From contig CAMJRV010000094.1 of assembly GCA_946408315.1 (NCBI GenBank), forward strand, positions 1 to 8,100: a stretch of DNA of 8,100 nt, written 5' to 3'. This DNA comes from an uncultured Bacillota bacterium. Its GTDB lineage: Bacteria > Bacillota > Clostridia > Peptostreptococcales > Anaerovoracaceae. Both the position numbers and the translations under genes were made by a program. Positions 5,773 to 8,100 of the stretch are shown here, in pieces. The notes beneath the pieces were generated by a model that searched no databases, was not told the origin of the DNA, and saw only the letters and a program-made list of their open reading frames with translations. Positions within the stretch are counted from its first letter, which is position 1, and each line of letters starts with the position of its first letter.

Positions 5773-6057
5773 TCATTTTCCGAACAGATCGCTGTGAGAA
5801 CCTGTACGAGATAACGTCAAAACAAGCACCTGAGCTTCGATCTTATAGATCAGCAGCCAGTCGGACAAGATATGGCATTCCCGGTGGCCCGCCCAATTTC
5901 CGGTTAGAGCGTGGTCTTTATTCTTCTCGGGAAGCATACCTCCCATTGCCAGTAGGGTGATAACTTCTTCCAGCAACTCAATTTTCAGACCGCGTCTCAT
6001 CGCCTGCCTGTAGTCCTTTTTAAATTGAGTGGTGGGTTTTACAGTATATTTTGTCAT
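5773..6057 (-). CDS. yafQ: YafQ-family type II toxin (RelE/ParE superfamily mRNA interferase)
   Basis: This 94-aa protein has the standard YafQ length. Residues matching the E. coli YafQ active site are all present: H49 (DHALTG), H62 and D66-W67 (CHILSDWLLIYKI), H88 and F92 (SRTGSHSDLF). YafQ toxins bind the ribosome and cut mRNA within codons; activity here is inferred from the intact residues. The start overlaps the antitoxin stop by 4 bp (ATGA), a typical translational coupling that keeps antitoxin made first. The pair reads convergently with the kinase and appears complete, so the system is probably functional. Remaining doubt concerns target preference, not the family. Confidence 0.93.
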   Translation of the reverse strand: MTKYTVKPTTQFKKDYRQAMRRGLKIELLEEVITLLAMGGMLPEKNKDHALTGNWAGHRECHILSDWLLIYKIEAQVLVLTLSRTGSHSDLFGK

Positions 6058-6332
6058 GCTTTCAAGTCTGCGAAAAGCTGGTCCAAATCAGTATAACCCT
6101 TTACATTCGGATCTTTCGCAATCCTTTCTGCTTCCTGCATGGCTGCGACTGTTTCGGCATTCGGTTGATTGAGTGAAATCTCAAAAGGAATTCCGCCTTC
6201 CCGGATAGACTGGCGTACAAAGATATTAAAGGCCGTGGAAAGATTCATCCCCAATTCGGAAAATAGTTTGTCTGCCTGCGCTTTTAGATCTGCATCCATA
6301 CGGATACTGATATTTGTGGTCGAGCCAGCCAT
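6054..6332 (-). CDS. dinJ: RelB/DinJ-family antitoxin
   Basis: This 92-aa protein has an N-terminal ribbon-helix-helix domain (about residues 5-48: TTNISIRMDADLKAQADKLF, then MNLSTAFNIFVRQSIREGGIPF), which binds operator DNA as a dimer and is characteristic of RelB/DinJ. The flexible C-terminal part (about 50-92, ending GYTDLDQLFADLKA) is the expected toxin-wrapping segment. ATG 6332 is chosen because AAGGGAG lies a few bases upstream and the RHH strand starts right after it. The frame is open further upstream to an ATG at 6404, but that would read through the promoter. Autorepression together with YafQ is known for the family and fits the repeats over the promoter. Confidence 0.93.
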   Translation of the reverse strand: MAGSTTNISIRMDADLKAQADKLFSELGMNLSTAFNIFVRQSIREGGIPFEISLNQPNAETVAAMQEAERIAKDPNVKGYTDLDQLFADLKA

Positions 6333-6365
6333 ATGATCATCTCCCTTCGTATTTAATACACTCAT

Positions 6366-6394
6366 AGTATATGCTGTTTGCACGAATAATACAA
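6366..6394 (-). promoter_or_regulatory. Promoter of dinJ-yafQ
   Basis: On the minus strand, TTGTAT (6394-6389), a 17-base spacer and TATACT (6371-6366) make a plausible sigma-A promoter, with a start near 6360 and a short leader of about 28 bases to ATG 6332. It is bracketed by the direct repeats described separately. Confidence 0.6.
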
Positions 6395-6407
6395 CACATT
6401 GCACGAA
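6378..6407. promoter_or_regulatory. Direct repeat TTGCACGAA x2, candidate DinJ operator
   Basis: TTGCACGAA occurs exactly at 6378-6386 and 6399-6407, a 21-bp period of about two helical turns, placing both copies on the same face of the DNA. One copy is in the promoter spacer and the other just upstream of the -35. A separate perfect palindrome, GTATT-T-AATAC, lies at 6349-6359 near the transcription start. Ribbon-helix-helix antitoxins bind repeated short sites, so either could be the operator. Confidence 0.5.
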
Positions 6408-6486
6408 AAAATCTGAAAGTTATAAGCTTTTATCAGGAAAACGGTTACGAAAACCAACAGTGGCAGTTCTTTCTTACAAAAGATAG

Positions 6487-6515
6487 TTGACAAACAATAT
6501 TATACAACGTATAGT
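6487..6515 (+). promoter_or_regulatory. Promoter of the padR operon
   Basis: TTGACA (6487-6492, perfect), a 17-base spacer and TATAGT (6510-6515) form a strong sigma-A-type promoter. The transcription start would be near 6522, giving a leader of about 50 bases before the padR ATG. Confidence 0.8.
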
Positions 6516-6534
6516 ATTGATATAAAAATTATAT
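6496..6534. promoter_or_regulatory. Palindromes over the padR promoter, candidate PadR operator
   Basis: TATAC (6501-6505) and GTATA (6509-6513) flank AAC. The outer bases AATAT (6496-6500) and GTATT (6514-6518) extend the symmetry to a 23-bp inverted repeat with one mismatched pair, covering the spacer and the -10. A second perfect repeat, ATATAA-AAA-TTATAT, lies at 6520-6534 over the start point. PadR proteins bind as dimers to AT-rich inverted repeats, often with ATAC/GTAT arms, over their own promoters, so autorepression is likely. Confidence 0.55.
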
Positions 6535-6572
6535 TGCGGTACTTTAGTATTGGCTCATAAGGAGGTAGAGGC

Positions 6573-6899
6573 ATGGGATTTCAGGTGGGATCGACATTGC
6601 TGGATGCATGCGTATTGGCGGTGCTGTCGCGGGAGGATGCATACGGGTATGTTCTGACCCAGACCATGAGAGCTGTAACGGATATTTCGGAATCAACCCT
6701 GTATCCCGTTCTCAGAAGGCTGCAGAAGGATGGGTATCTGACAACCTACGACCAGCCTTACCAGGGAAGGAACAGGAGATATTACGCCATCACCGATGCG
6801 GGAAGAAAGAAATTTGAGGGGTACAAAGAGGATTGGATCCGATATAAGACGCAGGTCGACAAACTGTTGTGTGGAGGGGATGACGATGGACAGGTCTGA
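6573..6899 (+). CDS. PadR-family transcriptional regulator
   Basis: This 108-aa protein is the short PadR type. The winged helix-turn-helix fills residues 5-80: LLDACVLAVLSREDAYGYVL, then DISESTLYPVLRRLQKDGYL, then the wing with QGRNRRYYAITDAGRK. A short C-terminal helix (about 82-103) serves dimerisation. Such proteins usually repress their own operon and are released by a ligand or envelope signal. AAGGAGGT lies 7 bases before ATG 6573. The gene overlaps the next one by 14 bp, so the three genes of the operon are translationally coupled. The gene order PadR, HAAS protein, DUF4097 protein is a widespread Firmicutes arrangement. Confidence 0.94.
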   Translation: MGFQVGSTLLDACVLAVLSREDAYGYVLTQTMRAVTDISESTLYPVLRRLQKDGYLTTYDQPYQGRNRRYYAITDAGRKKFEGYKEDWIRYKTQVDKLLCGGDDDGQV

Positions 6900-7488
6900 A
6901 TTTTTTAGAAAACTGGAGCAGGGGCTTTCAAGGGTCTCCGGAGAAGAAAGGGCAGCGGCTCTGGATTACTATAATGAGTATTTTGACGATGCGGGTGCGG
7001 AGAATGAGCAGAAGGTGATTGAAGAGCTCGGGCCGCCCTTGCAGATTGCAGCCCGGATCAAGGCGGATCTGGCGGTGAAGCGTCTGGGAGAGGATGCAAA
7101 GCCATCGATGAAAAAGGGGATTTCTGCGGTATGGCTTGTGATCCTGGCAATCTTTGCAGCGCCTATCGCCCTACCTCTTGCGGTAGCCGCGGCCGCTCTG
7201 GCGATCGGCTTGCTCGCTGCGCTGATCGGCATTGTGATTGCGCTTATCGTAGGCGTGGCGGCCTTTTTCATCGGAGGTATTGTGGTAATTGGAGCGGGAG
7301 TCGCAGTGGCGGCGGCCAGCTTTTCGACGGCGATCTTTTCCGTCGGCATAGGGCTGCTCGTTCTGGGGCTTTCGATCATGGCAGGCATTCTGATCGTCAT
7401 GGCGGCGAGAGGGATTTTCGGCAGTATTGCCAAGGGGATGAACCGGCAATTGAAAAGAAAATCAGAAGGGGATGATATCAATGAATAG
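6886..7488 (+). CDS. HAAS domain (DUF1700) membrane protein
   Basis: This 200-aa protein has an N-terminal soluble HAAS domain (about 1-65: MDRSEFFRKLEQGL, then EERAAALDYYNEYFDDAG with EKVIEELGPP-like spacing), followed after a basic linker by a strongly hydrophobic, Gly/Ala-rich region at about 80-182 holding three to four membrane spans. The tail is basic. HAAS proteins are usually encoded next to PadR regulators and DUF4097 proteins and are thought to couple the membrane to that regulation; the mechanism is unknown. ATG 6886 is preferred over ATG 6880 because GGAGG (6873-6877) is 8 bases before the former and only 2 before the latter. It overlaps padR by 14 bp and the next gene by 8 bp. 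Confidence 0.9.
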   Translation: MDRSEFFRKLEQGLSRVSGEERAAALDYYNEYFDDAGAENEQKVIEELGPPLQIAARIKADLAVKRLGEDAKPSMKKGISAVWLVILAIFAAPIALPLAVAAAALAIGLLAALIGIVIALIVGVAAFFIGGIVVIGAGVAVAAASFSTAIFSVGIGLLVLGLSIMAGILIVMAARGIFGSIAKGMNRQLKRKSEGDDINE

Positions 7489-8100
7489 ATCGGTAAAGGG
7501 AATTGCCATGATCGCCGGAGCAATGGTGGCGGCAGGCATCTTGTTCACGGGCATCGGGTTTCTGTTAGGCGGAAACCAGCCCATTTATCTGGATAGCAAG
7601 GGAATCCATGTGGGAGGCCGTGAAGGAGGGAACACCGGAGGCGACCGTCTGGTAAGCTTTTCTCACGATGTAGGGAGCTTTTCCAATATCAGCGTAGATC
7701 TCGATTATTACGATGTGGACCTTGTTCCCGGCGACCGGTTTGCCGTCAAGGGAGCATATCTCAGCAGAGAAGGGGAACCGGTCATCAAGGTGGAAAACGA
7801 TACGCTGAAAATTGAGGACGTCAGACATGCCGGGGTCAATGTCAGCATCGATCTGCCGGGCCTGATCACCTACAAAAATCAGCCGAACATCACGATTTAC
7901 TATCCGGAAACGACGAAGCTGAAACATGTAGAGATCGACTGTGAGGCCTCGGATCTGGCCTTTGAAAATCTGACAGCGGAACAGGCGGAATTTGATCTGG
8001 AGTTTGGGCGATTGGATCTGTCCGGGATTACCGCAAACCGTATCACGGTTGAGATGGGCAGCGGAGAATGCAGCCTGAAGGGAATCAAAGCGGCGGAGAA
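7481..8100 (+). CDS. DUF4097 beta-strand repeat protein (3' truncated by window)
   Basis: 206 codons are visible and the frame is open at the window edge. Residues 7-30 form one hydrophobic segment, a signal anchor or uncleaved signal, preceded by a basic MNRSVKG. From about residue 60 the chain is a series of short alternating beta strands (for example FSNISVDLDYYDVDLVPG, KHVEIDCEASDLAFENLTAE, AEFDLEFGRLDLSGITA), the pattern of DUF4097, a putative adhesin-like beta-solenoid found on the outside of the membrane. LiaX of enterococci, an antimicrobial-peptide sensor, carries such a domain; any similar role here is inference. AAGGGG lies about ten bases before ATG 7481. The start overlaps the HAAS gene by 8 bp, so the two are translationally coupled. 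Confidence 0.88.
   Translation, partial: MNRSVKGIAMIAGAMVAAGILFTGIGFLLGGNQPIYLDSKGIHVGGREGGNTGGDRLVSFSHDVGSFSNISVDLDYYDVDLVPGDRFAVKGAYLSREGEPVIKVENDTLKIEDVRHAGVNVSIDLPGLITYKNQPNITIYYPETTKLKHVEIDCEASDLAFENLTAEQAEFDLEFGRLDLSGITANRITVEMGSGECSLKGIKAAE

Noticed and set aside
6333..6404. Longer N-terminus for the antitoxin starting at ATG 6404 (minus)
   Set aside because: It would read through the -10, -35 and direct repeats. RelB/DinJ proteins start just before the ribbon-helix-helix strand, as ATG 6332 does.
6969..7523. A 184-aa minus-strand open frame opposite the HAAS gene
   Set aside because: It is the mirror of a Gly/Ala-rich membrane region, rich in Pro, Ala, Thr and Ile, with no family likeness. 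The + strand frame has the domain, ribosome site and operon fit.

Overview
The window looks like a chromosomal stretch from a Gram-positive, spore-former-type anaerobe (Firmicutes, most likely class Clostridia). The evidence is strong purine-rich Shine-Dalgarno sites, sigma-A-like promoters, an SLH-domain surface protein, a PadR / HAAS (DUF1700) / DUF4097 operon, a PAS-GGDEF-HD-GYP protein and a YafQ/DinJ toxin-antitoxin pair. The genus cannot be named from the sequence alone. By eye, base composition is balanced to mildly GC-rich in most genes, with a clearly AT-rich block at about 1330-2330 and AT-rich promoter regions near 6350-6550.

Layout. 1-87 is the 3' end of an unidentified + strand gene. 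88-227 is an unusually structured spacer with three hairpins in a row; the outer two are related in sequence. 228-578 encodes a small diverged GIY-YIG-family protein and 649-1329 a secreted protein made only of SLH repeats. Facing it, with a 13-bp tail-to-tail overlap, is a LysR-type regulator (1317-2189, minus). Divergent from that is an unrecognised 85-aa protein (2308-2565, +), closed by a long-stem terminator. A good extended -10 promoter (2774-2801) then drives a 763-aa cytosolic PAS3-GGDEF-HD-GYP protein (2879-5170), followed 38 bp later by a shikimate-kinase-like P-loop kinase (5209-5718). A hairpin at 5736-5771 separates this from the minus-strand dinJ-yafQ operon (6332-5773), which has its own promoter and a direct-repeat operator candidate. 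The last unit is a PadR-led operon (6573 onward): PadR, a HAAS/DUF1700 membrane protein, and a DUF4097 beta-repeat protein cut by the window edge.

How the genes work together. The window is a set of small regulatory and surface units rather than one pathway. Three of the transcription units begin with or consist of a regulator: LysR with its divergent orphan, DinJ-YafQ, and PadR with two envelope proteins. The c-di-GMP protein probably shares a transcript with the odd kinase. No wholly new system is evident. The points most worth a second look are the triple-hairpin repeat, the substitutions in the shikimate-binding residues of the kinase, the orphan divergent from LysR in the AT-rich block, and the palindromes over the padR promoter.
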